A stretch of 64,000 nt of DNA from Enchytraeus crypticus (GCA_905160935.1 CAJHZI010000472.1:2611501-2675500); one strand, 5' to 3'; numbered from the stretch's first letter, positions 9,101 to 26,033 are shown. Notes: generated by a model not told the origin, from the letters alone. Program-made: numbers and translations.

Positions 9101-12100
9101 ATTATTTCGTATATTACTCTCTGATATTACATGTAATACCCCTAATATTACAGATTTTACTCTCATATATTACATATAGTACTCTCTGATATTACATATA
9201 ATAATTTTTGACATTATAGCTATTACTCTCTGATATTACATATATTAATCTCTGTTATTAAAGATAATATTCTCTGATATTACAGATATTACTCTCTGAT
9301 ATTACAGGTATTACTCTATGCTATCGTCTTCTGGAAGGGCAGCTATCCGCAATTAATTATTTAAGTTATTCTTATGTAAACAAGCATAAATCTTTGGATT
9401 TCTCACCTGCTAATGGAAATCGCGTTCTCCTTCAAAGCCTCAGTGAGCGAGTCAACAGCGTGCAACAGGTCACTCAACGTACGATTTGGCTCAATCTCTA
9501 TAACGAATTCATCTGCCTTTGACGAAACAGCGACATCCTTCTTTAGTTTATTAGTGGACCTGAGCAAAAATCAATGAAAATTTCTACATCTAATAATAAT
9601 AGTAATAGTAAATATTTTGTTTCGTCCGTTTCGTCATACAAGGTTAATGTCAGGGAGGAAGCAAATATTAATAAATATTACAAAAAATCAACAAACGCGT
9701 TATAATATTAAGAATAGACCAGCCGTGTACTGCACGCGTCGTAAAAAGCGACAAAAAATTAGATCTCGCGACTTACACTAATTAATTTTTAAGCAGAGGT
9801 AAAAATATAAGCATAAGTTTAAATATAAGTATAAATATAAGTTCAATAGAAAACGTGTGAAACATCATATATATTAGTCCACGCTGATGAATATTCGTAA
9901 CATTGATTCAAAATCGATGGGAATTTAAAAAATAGCTAACAGTCAGAGTTGCAGTTCATAATGTTTTTTTCAGCCTTAAAGAGAATAAATACTTTTACAT
10001 TATAATTAGTTTAATTTTAATTAGGCCTAACTAGTAAGTTTCGTGAATTAAACCTATACTCAGCTCAAACCATGCGGAAATAAATAAAACAACATTCCGA
10101 ACAAAATCTTCATACTTTCGTTTCGCTTTGTCTTCAGAAGCTGACAAACTCTTTGATGTCGCTGGATGGATGATGGACAGGTGACTCGACGCCTCATTGT
10201 AATCTGACGAGTGCTCCACCGAGCTACTTCTGTCGTGCTCCATCTTGTTTGAGATAGCATAGCCATATTCATCATCATCATCGTCGTCCTCATCGTCATC
10301 ATTACGGAATATATCATCGTCGTCGTCTTCTGAACCGGAATCGTGCTTAGTTAACCTCCTAGTGTCATCCTGCAATACGTCACATAATGACACTCAGAGA
10401 ATTGTTTGTTACAGATGCGAGAGACAATATTTTGTGACTGCCTCGAAAGCCGTTACTGAGACAGTATTGAGAAATAAGCGGTGGGTGATTTTGTAATGTG
10501 ATTTCGTCAATTTTTGCTTATTCAACTTATCCTATATGAGTCATAGAATGTATTTGATAAAATCTGCATTAATCTAGAATATTTATTATAACCTTTCTTA
10601 ACATGTATAATGCAAAAGGATGATAAAAACTTGTATAATTAAAAATACATCAAATACTAAATGTTTTACGTAATAAACTTCAGTCTACAAATGATAGAGC
10701 CTGCACTGAATTAATTCATCTATTGTAGGGGCGCATAAGTTAAGGAAGACGCTAGTTCCTAAATTTATCTTAGGTACTCATTATTTACGAGTGACATCTA
10801 AATTTTGTTTTAGATAGAAGGAGAGGGTAGAGTCAGTGGAAGATATCCTGGGGGGGGGCTTTCGAATCTGATTTACTTATTTACTTATTTGTTATTATTT
10901 ATTTATCTTATAATTTGCGTTTTGGATTATTACTTGAGTGTTTTTATTTTATTGTTTTATCTATATTATACTCAATTTCTATATTGGGAATTTTGTCTCC
11001 CGTAACGCAACAGCGCGTATCCTTCGCTGAAATAATAGCGCTGAATTTTTCTAAACCGCCGTTTGTAACATTACATTCTGGATGACAGACATGCGTCTAC
11101 ATCAATACGTGTATACTAGACCTTATAAATTAATATATAGGGCCTACATAAAGCAATTTACAGCATTAAAATGAATACAATTGCTGCTTAATATAATTAC
11201 GCACAGATTGATAACGATATCTCTTCATTGATGCTGGAACTGATCTTGAAATATAGGCCTAACAGAGCACTCAGCGTAAAAAGCTACTGTGTATTCAGAA
11301 AACGTTGCAACTTTTCTACGCGAGTAGACTTCACTGTGAGGAATAACACAGTGATTTATAGCGTTCATAACCCTCAACCTTTATCATTGCAGCGTGGCAG
11401 TATTTAGTATGGTATCACTGCTTGCAATTGTATTTTCCGCTTGAGACGTCCCTGATATAGCCTTCACGTGAGGACTCGAACTTTATTTTCTTTGTTCTTC
11501 AGTATATCACAATCCGTTGCATAACTATACTTCAAATTGTGATTAGGCCAATGAGAATGTAATGGAGTTCAAATGTGTAGCCCTAACAGACAATTAATAT
11601 TACTCGCCAGAACCAATAGTAAACATTATTTTTATAAATTAATAAGGTGATTTAAAATAAATGGAAATTAAGTAGAATTATTGGCCTCTATCGAATTTTA
11701 AAAACGTCCTATTCAGTTGATTGAATTGTCTTATTTGGCTGATTGCATTATACATTTTTAAAAGCTTGATCGAAAACATAATTCCTAATATATACATATT
11801 TCGGAATCGCTAATACATGTAGAAAATTAATTGAAATACGATATTAAATTTAGAGCTAATGTACAGTTATAATATCTCTCTCTCTATCTAGTGTTCTGCT
11901 GCTGTGTCCAAGGAACGTATTCTTACTCACATGCTACTTTTCATTCTCCATAAAGAGCACACCATCGATTAAATAGTTAATCCCTTCACAAATGGCTATG
12001 CCCTATCTACATCTTAACGTAGCCTATAGCTTGGAAATAATATGGCTTCAGAGATGTTTTCCCGTTGCCTTCCTCAATTCAATAATGTATTAATTGCCAT

Positions 12101-12542
12101 TCAATGCTGGAGAAAAATTCATGGTGAGGTGGGTCCCGTCTGATTTCCTTAGCTCCTGCCTTAGTCGTCTCTTTCGTACACGCGGCAGCTTGTTGTGCGG
12201 TTGCCCATTGATATTATAGTCTACGCTGATACAAAAAACTTCTATCTTTCATTTCTGATCCATTGGTTAACAAAAATCGATAACTCCACGCAATTTCATT
12301 ATAAAATAAATCTAAAATAATTATTCTTAAAGAACAGAATCAGTATAGACCACAAACTGAAAATGTCATGAAGCTATCGACATCACTTTAAGCTAAAGTT
12401 AATTAATGTTTAGTTGAAGCACCAAGAACGGGTTATTAATATGAGGAGATGGTTATATAAGATAAAGACAATGAAAACCTTGGTATATTAATTGACATGA
12501 TGACTACTTTATGCCACGGACTTGCCCGTAGGCAGTGTACTA

Positions 12543-12592
<50 letters not shown>

Positions 12593-15574
12593 ATGGGGAG
12601 ATACAAATGAATATAATTAAAACATTTAATATATTTCAGGTATTTAAAAAATAATTAATCACTGATTTTCACAATGGAAATTTTTCAAATTTTTGATTCA
12701 AGGTTAGGACGTGACAATTTGGATGGATGCTATAAAGTAATTGTTCATATCTGTCATTTATCAACTTTAAATACAGTGATGTTATTATTCATGAAAGTAT
12801 AAATCCAATTACAAAGGATTTGTATCTTTTGAAGTTCATTGAAAGTAATGGCTTGATTAGCTTTCGTATCGTGATTGCATATAGGCGTTAATGATGGCAT
12901 GTCATACTTTCAGTTGTATAGCTAAATATCAAAAGTTTATTCAAAAAGGTAGAAATGTAAATGTCACTGCTACACGTATTTGCTTTCGCGTGATTCTGTA
13001 ACGCTTGACGTAAAATACGCAAGTTTAGATATACGATTTACCTTATCACGGTTTAACAACCTGAATTTGAAAAGAGCGCGAAACTTTAAAAATGTAGCCT
13101 ATTACTAAATGAATATGTTCATTTATGTTCAAATGCAACAATTATTCTTAAGTTATTACCATTAAGAGTAAATAGCGTAAAAACCTCAACTACGTAAGGA
13201 AACTCTGTAGACACATGTGGTTGTCATGTGTTTAACCATATGACTATAAATATTAAATTGTCGTATTGGATGTCTTGTGCATCAACATCTTCAGTATTAT
13301 ATTCATGTAAAATTGAAGTAAAATTAAATATGTTAATGCAGATTTTTGACAACCGCTTTGTAAATGCAAAGTTTAATTCAGAGAAGCATTACGTCACTGT
13401 GAATCCTTGTTCAGAGTCTACGGGTCTTATAATTTCTCTTTCAATTAACAACTAGTTTTAATTCTTTAGTTAAAGTAAAGAAATATGGCCTATCCCAACA
13501 GGTTAAGTTAAATTGTGGCTTATATGCCAGAGATCTGAGCATTTAAAAAATATTTGTAAGCCAAGATAAATAACCTTTCGAAAATTCGAATAGAATAGTT
13601 CATAATGTCTCCATTAGTGAACTAGCCATTTAGGAGCAAGAAATTTTACTATTCGATAAATAACGATAACTTGTGTGCGTGTGTTCTTCAGCTAATTATC
13701 ATCTTTCTGCTTGAAAATTCTCTTGTGGCTAAAAAACTGGTTTGAAGTAATAATGAATCTTCCTGCAGCCGGCATGGCTTCACTTAATTGTATAGAAAGA
13801 GAAAAGACATTAAAACTTGTGATGAAATGAATTTACTTTTCAAAAAGTAAATATTCGTTTATTTGCTAAGGAAGTATGCCAGGGAATATAATTTTATTTC
13901 ATAAATCGCTGTTATACTACTTTATCTATTTTATTACAGTAATATCGTATGTTTTTTTGTATCGGACCTTTATTAATTATTGATCTTTTAAAAATAATTA
14001 CTTTAAAATCAAAATTAGAGTTCATCGCTTACGTTTGTAAAATGCTATTTTTTGACAGGGGATCTCGTTAGTGAATTTATAAATATACGTTGAATACAAG
14101 TAAATGCTCAATGTATTATATTAAATACTTAGTTATTAATAAGGTTTAACCTGGTAACTTTATTACTATCCTTTTCCATAAATTATATTTCTTATTTCTT
14201 ACGATGTTTCAAAATCTCACGCAAGATGGATCTTCTTGTAATTAATGTATTTTACTGGCTTCCATTTCTTTTTCAACATACAACATAATAATTACATTAT
14301 CTTTCTGGCTGCCATATTCTCTCTTTGAGAAGCCGCCATCTCGCTGAACGTATTTATATCTCTAATAACCTACTCGAACTCTTTTGCGCAACCAATTCTT
14401 TATTTTTCATTATTGTTAGCGTTCAAAGTTAACTTGGTAGCTCCCTTTACTCTCACAAAAAATACAGTTGTAATTATAAATTAACAATTGTAAAAGCTAC
14501 AATAAATATAAATCGTTCAATAATTGTATAAACAACTAGCAGTAGATCCGTCCACAGTGGGTCTAAATCTAAGCCTAAACTAATTTATAACCCTGAACAC
14601 CTAATGCGATAATCATAAGTGAACAGACGTCTCTGACACCATCCTTGGATGTGGAAGCGAACGTTAAACCTTTATTGTATATTATTATATAAAACTTCAG
14701 CTCAACGCACACCAATAGCACTGTGAAGTACATATGCATCCTACGCATTCAGCCTAAATAGAGTCTACCCTTAAGCCTAACCTAAACTAAACTTAACTAA
14801 ACCTAACCTAAGCTAAATAATAACCCAAATTGAAATTATTATTAAATATAAGCAATTGAAGAACCTTATAAATTAAAAGGGATAATATTTCATGATAATG
14901 GCCAACAATGAACCAGATTACGAGTCGAACCTTCAAATTGAGAGCGTAGCAGATAATGCTGTAACAACGGATGAGGTAGGTTTGTCGCTCATAACGTGCG
15001 TTATATAGGAATAGCGTTACAATGCGAGAGATATACAGACAAAGCGTATTGGGATTCTTACGATAGGGCCTACAATTCATTCAAAACTATTTAGCTAATT
15101 ACTAAACTGTTCCGTTTTTATTTATTACTTTCATCTACTAATTTGAGAGTAATACTTAAATAATTGTAATTCTTTATTCTATAATATTCTTTGCGGTCGG
15201 CATTTTACTTAAACTAAAAATACAATTTTTATGTTCGTTTGTATGTTTAAATTTGCTAGTATTCCATTATTATGCAATAACAATTTAAATATTAATATTT
15301 TCTTTGCCATAAACGTTTTAATTGCAAACAGGTAGAGGGAGTGTAGCATAATGAATTTGTTTACAGATACCTGAATTGAAGAATAAGCTGTTGCATACAA
15401 AACCTGGGCTGCCTCTATTTTGTTTACATGAATAAAAAGGCCATGAACGATTTATTGGTACGTTCACATAAAACAAATAGGCCTACATTGTGTTTATAAG
15501 ATTTACCACACACACGAACACATACACACACACACGCACACACACACGTACAAACACACACACATACACACACA

Positions 15575-15653
<79 letters not shown>

Positions 15654-16372
15654 TTATATATTTTATTTTATTTAATAAGTCCATCCCTTACTAGAAATTC
15701 AGCCACTGTCCTTGCTAATTCTATTGTTCATTCAAAGCTCGACTACTGTAATTCATTATTACATGGGTTGCCTACTTCTTCTCTCAATCGTTTGCAGCAC
15801 GTCCAAAATTCTCTTGCACGTGTTGTTTGTAAGTCCTCTCGACTTCAATTTCGCTCTTTTTCTCTACTTCGCAGTCTTCATTGGCTCCCTGTTAATCAAC
15901 GCATAAAATATAAAATAGCTCTATTAACTTTCAAAACTCTGCGATTTGGCAAGCCTTCTTACTTACCTGAAATTCTTCTTCCCTATCGTCAATCACGTGC
16001 ACTTCGTTCCACCGATGCCAATCTTCTCTCAGTTACAAATATTCTCATGCCATTGGGCAGACGTTCATTTTCTTACGCAGCACCCACAATCTGGAACTCT
16101 TTACCTGCTAATCTTCGCTCTTGTTCTTCTCTTTCAACATTCTCTAGCAAGCTTAATACTTACCTTTTCCCACCATAGACATAATCAATCTACCTTGACC
16201 ATTTTTTTTATCACCGTACTGGCTTTCGTTTAGGACCTTACTTCTCCTCAGCACATTTCTTTCGCAGATTGGTCTGGGTGAATTGATCTCTAGTAATGTG
16301 TGCTGTTGGGGACGTCCCTGACATCATCCCTTGATGAGGAAACGGACGTTAAATCTTTATTTATTTATTATT

Positions 16373-16414
<42 letters not shown>

Positions 16415-16567
16415 CTCCAGCCATCGCCATAGATGGAGCCAGTGGCGATGTCGGTAAGATATTCGATCACGATCAGTATGTGCGATGGTCAAATCCTGGG
16501 CTAGCCCGTCACTGGCATGGCTTTCAAGTAAGAAAACTAACGTTAACATTAGCTTTTAGCTTTTTAG

Positions 16568-16636
<69 letters not shown>

Positions 16637-19600
16637 GTCAAATAATTGCGTAATTAAGCAATGCAAAATATTCTTTTATTATAGTAATAATTTGCAGAAA
16701 ATTCATATCTTTAATTACTGGTCTTCCGCATTAACTAAATGAAACGTAACGTTCTCTCTATGTCGAGTTTAACAATTGAACGAATTAAACGAGATAATGT
16801 CGACCTGCCATCAATCAATCAATTACAGACATTAATGCATTAATCAAACAGCCGCAGCATCTGACAAAGAGAGAAGTCTCGAATTCTGGGAATTGTCGCC
16901 CCTGTCTGACCGTGATAAACAATAGTACAATGACAGTCCGACTAATCACGAATCATACGTAAATCTCTTTCTTTCTTTCTTTCTTTCTTTCATTCTTTCA
17001 TTCTTTCATTCTTTCATTCTTTCATTCTTTCATTCTTTCATTCTTTCATTCTTTCATTCTTTCATTCTTTCATTCTTTCATTCTTTCTTTCTTTCTCTCT
17101 CTCTCCTTATCTAGTGTTCTGATAAGTGGCAGGTCCAATGATCATGTTCCTACGCAGAGTTCGCTTTCATGCTTCTTACGTTAAATCCCAAGGGCCCCTA
17201 GGTATATCAAGTTAGCATCCAAATATTGAATATTGCGCAACAGATTCTATAGGTCTATCTCTTGAAGTCTTTTGGCTTTTGTTAACCCCTCTAAGAACGG
17301 CATGTTCACATCTGTGATTTATTTCTCTCTATCTCTATCTCTCTCTTCCTTCACCCCCCTCTCTTTCTTCTTACCTTTTTCTTTCACTTTTGTAGCTTAT
17401 CTTTAAATACATTTGTGCTCTCTTTATTTCTGTCAACTAATAAACGTCATATGACATTTATTAGTTTAGTTTTCAGTGCCATTACAAGAAATGTCTGTTC
17501 GTTGACTCCCTCTAATATATTACTTTAACACATTTGATGGTTGAAACCGTCAAAACAATAAATAACACCAATAATTTATTCTTTTCTCAAATAATTGTAA
17601 TGCTATTCTTATATTTATACTCCACTACTTATGTATGGTAGAACCATTATTTCAAATTTCTCATTTCTTATAATTATTTCGGCAAAATTTGCCCTTGAGA
17701 TCATGCTTCCACGAGAAAAATTAGCGCGATCTATCAAATTCTCTTGAAATGAATAATTGCGACAAACAGCTCATTGACGGAAACTGCAAAGCCATAAATG
17801 ACCGAGTTCCGGGAAAACATCCGGAACTTTCTGTTCTTGCAACATTTTATCCCTCGGAAGACTGGAACCTGTGATTCAGTAGAGGCTGTTGAGCTTGACG
17901 CGATGGTTTTCTATGGAGGGACAGTTATTTGCCCTAAAATCTCTTATATACACATTTCGTGGACAAGCCAGAATGACTCAAGCTTACAATCACTTTACAA
18001 CTCGTCCATCTTATGTCCATCTTATAATCATTTTATCTCAAAATATCAGTGACAGCAAATGCAGGTAATTCAAGAGGCCAATGCATGGTTATCCCACATT
18101 TTACCACATTTTATCTCTGTGAGTAAATTTTCGAACATTCACTGGACTGGTTACATGGAAAATGGACAAAATTGCCTAACGGATTTAACATGTGGTATTA
18201 AAAGTGATAGATATCAACGTAGTTGATCATTTCACTATAATGCGTGTTTTTATTATTATTATAGTTTTAAAATATGTTTACTGAGGTCGTTTCTATAGCT
18301 TTCTTCAGTGTCTATCAGAGTAGACCTCGTCGAAAAGCATTTAATTAATAGTAGGCCTACTGGGGACTTTTGGTCTAATCTCGAGCAAGCGAAAGGATGC
18401 CTCTATATTATTTCTCTCTCTCTCTTGTAATTTATCAAATGTTAAATGTCAACCAGAGGTGCATAGTCAAACATAGGTTCTCTTTTCGCGATCTGTAAGG
18501 ACATTTTGTTATCTAACAAGTTGACACCATCACGAAGTTCCACACTCTTGCAAACATTGATACAAACTTGTCTAACCAGATGAATGAGTAATTCTAACTG
18601 TCACGAACTATTCATTTTCAGTCGTATCTTAATGCAATTTCGGTTTAAAACTGTTTTTTTATTATTATCGCTGGGTACAACTGTTGTACACGTGTATTTT
18701 TACTCCGACATTTTATCATCCTGCGTTGCATACAGTTTCATGCTGGGTCATTGGTTTGGAGGGATTACGTTTGACGGGCAGATTGTGAACCCCCCGCCAA
18801 GCTGTTTTCATCTTGGAATAAGAATGAACTCATGGAGAAATTCTATGTATGCTATAGGAGTCTACACCGGATGCCGTGAGAGGCTTCCATTGGATTTTAT
18901 GTATTTCTGTTATTTAGTGCTGCCAGATTAGGTGAATGCTTGATAAAGCAACCTTGTTTTACTTTGGTCTGCCTTAGAACAAATTATTTAGATAATATTC
19001 TGTGATATTTCTATGCCCTGTGCTGCACCAAAATACGACCAATTAGTCTATCAATTTACTGGCAATGAATTATTAATTGAACGAAATTTAGAATATATTT
19101 TAGATCATTTCAATAGCTTTCATGTCATCCTGTCAAAATAGTTAAGCTTTCAGCTTATAATTTAATTTAATCAGTCTGGATAAATGTCATTTTCAATAAT
19201 TGCAGAATAATTTAAAGTTTTCTTATTACATATTTCTTACTACAACCTTCTTTGTAGTTTTTAGCTTCATCCAAAAAATATATAATAGAAATCACTGGTG
19301 TTTATGAACCGAACTGGCTGTTGCCATTGACGATGTCGGTAATATCTGATGGCTGATGAATATATGTAGGTGTAAATTCTGGGCACGTTCGTCATTGATA
19401 CAGCTTTCGAGAAATAAAACTGACGTTAGCATCGGCTTTATTTAGAGTAAAGGTTTATTCACAATTCTTTCAGTGCTGTCATGCATGGGTATCAATCAAT
19501 ATGAACTTAACGTCCGTTTCCTCGCCATAAGGCAATGTCAGGGGCGTCTCTTAAAGAATCTACAAACAGGCGCCAATGCACCACAAGAATCGTATCCAAC

Positions 19601-19926
19601 GTAATTTATTTGAAACACCCAAGAATAATTACAACGGAAAGCTTTCTGCTCCAGATATTTACATATACGTCAAGTCGAATCCAGAGAACTAATGTGACTC
19701 TCTTAGGTCGATGGATGTAGGATATCAGTAGGTGCGAGTCCATGGATGATATAATATCAAGTCAGTCTGTCCATCCGGTATTGACACTCAAGGAATGAAA
19801 TGTGTAAAATTAGCGAAGATAATTCAATGACGTCATAGATGGCATACTTGAGTGAGATGAGTGTACTAGATCACCGAGTTTAGCGAGTACAGATTTCACC
19901 GCAACGTCTACCTTTCTTTAAGCTAC

Positions 19927-19965
<39 letters not shown>

Positions 19966-22176
19966 CTCTCTCAATCTTTAGTAGTGTTCACTTAAATGAT
20001 ATGTTCAAGGTTTATGCTCCTACTCAAAGTCTGTCCTGTATGATATGATTTCTTATTATTATTATGATATGATTTCTTATTATTATTATGATATGATTTC
20101 TTATTATTATTATGATATGATTTCTTATTATTATTATGATATGATTTCTTATTATTATTATGATATGATTTCTTACTTATCTTTTGTTAAAAATAATCAG
20201 TATTATCAAAATCCCGTCAAGGTCACGGAGGTCACAGAGAAAGGAATATATAAAGAAGATGATTCAATTGAATGTAAAAATATAAATAAACGAACGAAAT
20301 CATATCATACATTCATGCCATGAAAACATCATATCAAGGAATTTAAATCCATCATTTCATTAATCCATCATATAAAAGAGGAAAATAATTTTCTTACACC
20401 TATCTTAATTAAGAATTAATTCTCAGTAGATTATAATGCATTTAATTTCTAAAATAAAATCTTAGTTACCTCTTCCATTGTAATATTTGATTCATAATTT
20501 CATTACTACATTTATTTAATTAGTAGGCCTAATTAATTAACAATAGTTCACTATCGTATCACTGCACGAAATAGCAGAGCTTCAGCGGCTGTGGTTTTTC
20601 TACTACCAGTTATAACTAGATTATCATTTCAAGGACTTGAAGTAGGAAAGATAACTGAAGTGCTCGAGTTATCTTCTACAAGCGACACTTCGTACAAAGC
20701 TAAATTATACCAAGTAATGAATGTGTAGATGGGTTATCCTATGGGTTAGTGACGCTGTAGTTGCATAAATTAATGCATAAATCTCTAACAAAATAGATTG
20801 TAAAAAATAAATTTACATTCTTCAGTAATTATCCATCATCATCATCATCATCATCTTCAGCTGAATCCTAGTTTAGCTAAGATCTGAAAGTAATTCATTC
20901 TTTAGTAATTACTAAAGAATTCCAAAATTAAGAAAATATCGTCTGAATTTTAAATTATAATTTACAAATTGCAGATTAGTTAATTTTTGCCATTAATCTA
21001 GTGCTTGATTTAGTGTATTAGTACGACATGAATTATCCCTATTTTTATTCCCTGGTGTGACTTCCCTGTGGTATGAGGAATTATTTATAGCATATAAGTA
21101 TGTGTTGTCCAGAAACCAGGAGTCGACCAGATTGCAAGAAAATGCTTGACTAAAATAGAATAGAATGGGTAATTCTACAGTAAATGACACAGATCAACGG
21201 AAGATGCTGCAATTGGTAAGCAGTTGCTCTTTTACATAAACAATGTATATGATATAATTATTAAACCATTTTATAATCGTGCAATATAAAATATGCAACT
21301 AAAGAGATAGTGTGAAACGAAAAAACGTTTTAACTTGTAGACAAAAATTCAATATACTCGAGTGATGTCAATATACATGTATACAAGTACATTAATAACT
21401 TTAATGGATCGTGAAAAAAAGTGTACTCCCAGCTGTAGACGTCTAGATCTAGACATTCAGAAATTAACTTAGTCATCATCAACGTAACAATCAATAGTGA
21501 CCTAACTTAGCTGTCGTAATTTCGCTGTAACATCTGGAGCGCGACATTTACAAAGGAAATACTTTAGAAGCCCAAATTGAAAATTACATTTCCCAAGCCC
21601 GCTATGGTATCGACTTTTGATAAATCTCAAACTGCTTTATCGCAAAACGTTAAGGTGCAAGATATTTAATGAAGTTGTTATCATAGGACACGACATAATT
21701 TAAAATATATAATTAAATTAGTTAAAGTTAATCACTGGTATTGAAAATAATCGATCAATCAATCACTCAATCAATCAATCACTCAATCATTCAATCAATC
21801 ATTCAATCATTCAATAAATCACCCAATCAATCAATCGATCAATCAGTCAATCAAACCTTCATCCTATCAATCTTACAATCAATCAATCAATCAATTAAAT
21901 CAATCAAGCAAGCAATCAATCAGTCAGTGAGTGAGTCAGTGAGTCAGTGAGTCAGTCAGTTTGTCAGTGAGTCAGTGAGTCAGTCAGTTAGTCAGTGAGT
22001 GAGTCAGTCAGTAAGTCAATCAATCAATTAATCAATCAATCGATCTATTAAAAAGTAAGCAAATATCTAGAATATATCAACCACTAGTAAATTTAACGGT
22101 GCAGAAAGAAATGAAAAGTCCTAACTTATTTATGTACATATATATATATATATATATATATACATACATTATATAT

Positions 22177-22246
<70 letters not shown>

Positions 22247-23794
22247 TGGTGCACTGCATACTGGCTGGTCCATGATATATAACTCCTCCACTTTTCTCTG
22301 TCTTCCGCATGTTATACTGTATATATTTTGATATAGTTTAAAAATAGCCAAATGTCTCAACTAGTGTGCAATCACTGCTAAACATTACAAGTCAACTAAC
22401 TTTGATTCCTTATTTAGCAGTGATATGTTTTTGAAAAGATATCAATACCTTACTATAAATTGTTATTACTAAAAACAATCCATAATTTTATTTGATAGAT
22501 AAAAATGTAAGGGATTTACGTAATTCTGGCTGGAGCCATTGTCGAAGTCGGTTAGATACTCGACCAGTAGGTGCGGGGTTCAAATCCTGGGCTCCCCCGT
22601 CACTGACATCGCTTTCGAGTGAGGAAACTGACGTTAACCTTAGCTTTAGCTTTAGCTTTTTAATTCTAAAAAAATCATTTAATATATTCCAGGTCCTTTA
22701 TTATTATTATTATACATATTGTCTGTAATAACTTAACGGATTTGTTTGATTTATATAACATCATTGCACACAAGCATTTTGAGCTTCACAATTTTGTTAA
22801 CTATATGCAAATTAATATGTACACTATAGTCGATTGGATGAGGATTTAATGAAAAAAGCACGGGAAACACAGCTACAGAGAATAGTGAAAACGATTGGTT
22901 ACAAAAATTGAATGAAGTACCTTAGGGGATTATGGAAGAAAGGCAGCTCCTAAATTATGCAGTCTTTTCTCTTTAGTGCCTTGCCAAATACCAATAGCAG
23001 ATCAAAGGTACTTATGAAGTAACGACTACATTTGATCAAATTAACACCACTTTCAGGTTCAAGGAATTCATTCCAACACACACAAGTCTATGCATTTATC
23101 AAATACATTAGTGTAGCCTTTATAGTTGGAGAAATGTGACTTTTGAAGTGCCTTCGAATAATGAACAACAACCTCAGTATTATTAAATATTAATATCTTA
23201 CGATACACGCGGTAAACGTCTGCTTTTCCAATTTCTACACGAAATTAACGCAGTCGAATTATCAATAGGTGGTGTTACTCCACGTTATTTAATCCACTGG
23301 AGTAAAAAGGAGTTAGATTTATTTAAGGATTATTGTTTGGTGACTTATTTAGGAGAATGCATAATGTAGGGGACTACGAAATTAAATAATTTTTTGGGAG
23401 AATATTACAAATTTAAAAATCAGGGCAGATCTGTAATTCTCATACTTTCTGACTTTAAAGTAGTAAAATTGTGTGTTTGAAATTACTCAGCTATAACAAA
23501 TAATTTCAAATCCGATCATGTTGTATAAAAATCAGTGCAGGTAATTGTCTAGAGGAAGTGGCCCTTCTAATTCGCAAGGATGCATTCAAACTACAATTAA
23601 AACCAACATCTTAGATCTCAACATGTATTTGGAGTCAGTTTGCGGATAGTAGTCACTGCAGCCACCTGCCTCCATTGATCTCGATCCATAGCAGTCATAT
23701 AATGTACATGGCTATCCACAATATTTAATTATATTATCTGTTATAGGCATACTTAAGTCGTTATTATACTGTCTAATTACGTTTGTGTTGTAGT

Positions 23795-23867
<73 letters not shown>

Positions 23868-23946
23868 TATATATATATAAACATATACTTATATCATATA
23901 TATATATATATATATATACATATTATATATATCAACATATACTTAT

Positions 23947-23983
<37 letters not shown>

Positions 23984-25962
23984 TTGATAATTAATTTTTT
24001 GAAAAGTTGTTGTCATACCATTGTCGACTCTCTGCACAAACTTACGATATGTTTCTTACTATTTCTTAAGATCAGTAAGATTATTTTTAAGAAGAGGTAT
24101 TTCTTTGATAAACAGTAAATGTATGTATTGTATGTATGTATTTATGTATGTATGTATTGTATGTATGTATTTATGTGACATGACTATATTGCTTGCGAAT
24201 GCGATAGCCATTCTAACAAATTGCTCAATCAAACAAAAACTCATGATAAGGTTATTGTTCCTGTCCCATTTAGATTAGTTATAGCTTCTGGCACGTAGAT
24301 AGAGGTGTAGTGTTTGTACATTTTATTTCCATTTATAAACTCAGTGAATATTTTCAGATGATAAGAATAACTTTGGTTTAGTGCTGTAGTATGCCCTCGA
24401 GCTGTAGTTTCCAGAATTAGTATAATTTATTTCTGAGTTTAAGACACCCGTTTAATGCAATATGATCGCAGTACTTCGAGCGAAGAATCTCAAGCACTTA
24501 AATCGTCTTCTTAGTTGATAGAGTACTTGGAGTACGAGAATGCCATGTTCTTATCTCTTCCGGTATGTTAAACAGATACAAGAGAGTCATTATGGTTGAA
24601 GAGATTCATTCTGGATAATCAATTAATAACCAAGGACATTTTGAATATAAATTACTGACAAAAAGTCTTGCTGACAATATTGAACTCTACTAATACAGAT
24701 GAACAATTTCTTAAGTAATTTATGTGTGTGAAAATATAGAGCGAATTGAATGGATTATTAGCAAAATTTATCTGAATTGGCTATTGTTATTATTTCTAAT
24801 ATGAATATGTGCATTATGAAACATGCTGACTAGCACAGGTATTGAAGAAAATGATACCATAAATTGGTCATAGACTTTCTAACTAGTAGGTCCAAATTAG
24901 GTTCTGCAATTGGAGTTTTACTACATTAGATATCTAAACAATATATAATATCCTAACAAGAAGTACCCAAGTCAGATCTATCAACAGAACTCTGTAAAAT
25001 TTGAACTTGTGTTTATGTGGAGATCTTTCGTAATTTAATGTTTACGTAATTCGGGTGGTAGTCTGTGTATTAGAATACTAGAAGTCAGACCGTTAAAGAC
25101 AAGCTGCCAACAGATACTTGACGGTATGGCATTTATAGGATCGCCTGTCCGAGAGCCACTTGTTAAATCCAATTGTTTATCTTTGAAGCCCAGGATAGGA
25201 ACAAACGGTCAGCGCATACAATTTAATCAAATTCAGATCAAGGCAATCGAGAAACATACATATTGTAGATCCGATGTGCATGAATATGTTTAACCCGGCC
25301 AAAGTCAAATTTTATGTCAGTTTCCAGTTGATAGCATGTCCGTCACAGTGACAGCACTGGATTTGAATTATGCGCCTATCGATCCGCTCTCGAACAACTT
25401 GCCAATATGCCACCGACACCCTCCACGCTATGTTAAAGAATGAAACACTATAAGATATCGTACAGAGAAATTGGTAGAGAAACAATATCAAAGAAGCCAG
25501 AGTGTTTTGAATAGACCAATAGACCATGGCGTTTGGCCTTATTGTCGAGGTTTGAATTAAAATAACGACTTTAGAAACAAGCGGGCTAAGAATAGCTAGA
25601 CGAAATGTAATGTCGTCACCAGATAACCACACCAGACTTTCTTCTTACAGCAAAATGTAGCGCATAAATATTTATGAGAGGAGATCCTACGGATAGGATT
25701 GTAATTAGAAAAATTCTATACAGTATATAGTCTGATGGAGAGTTGAAAATAGCACCAACGTACTTGAATAATAATGATTTCTCACAAACTTAGACCAGTT
25801 GATATTTTCACAGAGGGCAATTGCAATCATGGTAAAAAAAACTAGTATTTAGATTTAAGCAGTAATATAGATCGAATATTTGGATTACCTAAATATTTAG
25901 ATTAAAAATATCGCACCTAAATTGTATTCTTTCTCATAGTATACTTTCTTCATTTCGATCAA

Positions 25963-26033
<71 letters not shown>

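Noticed and set aside
15424-15684. Cys/Val- and Thr/His-rich ORFs
   Set aside because: Translations of a (CA)n/(TA)n microsatellite.
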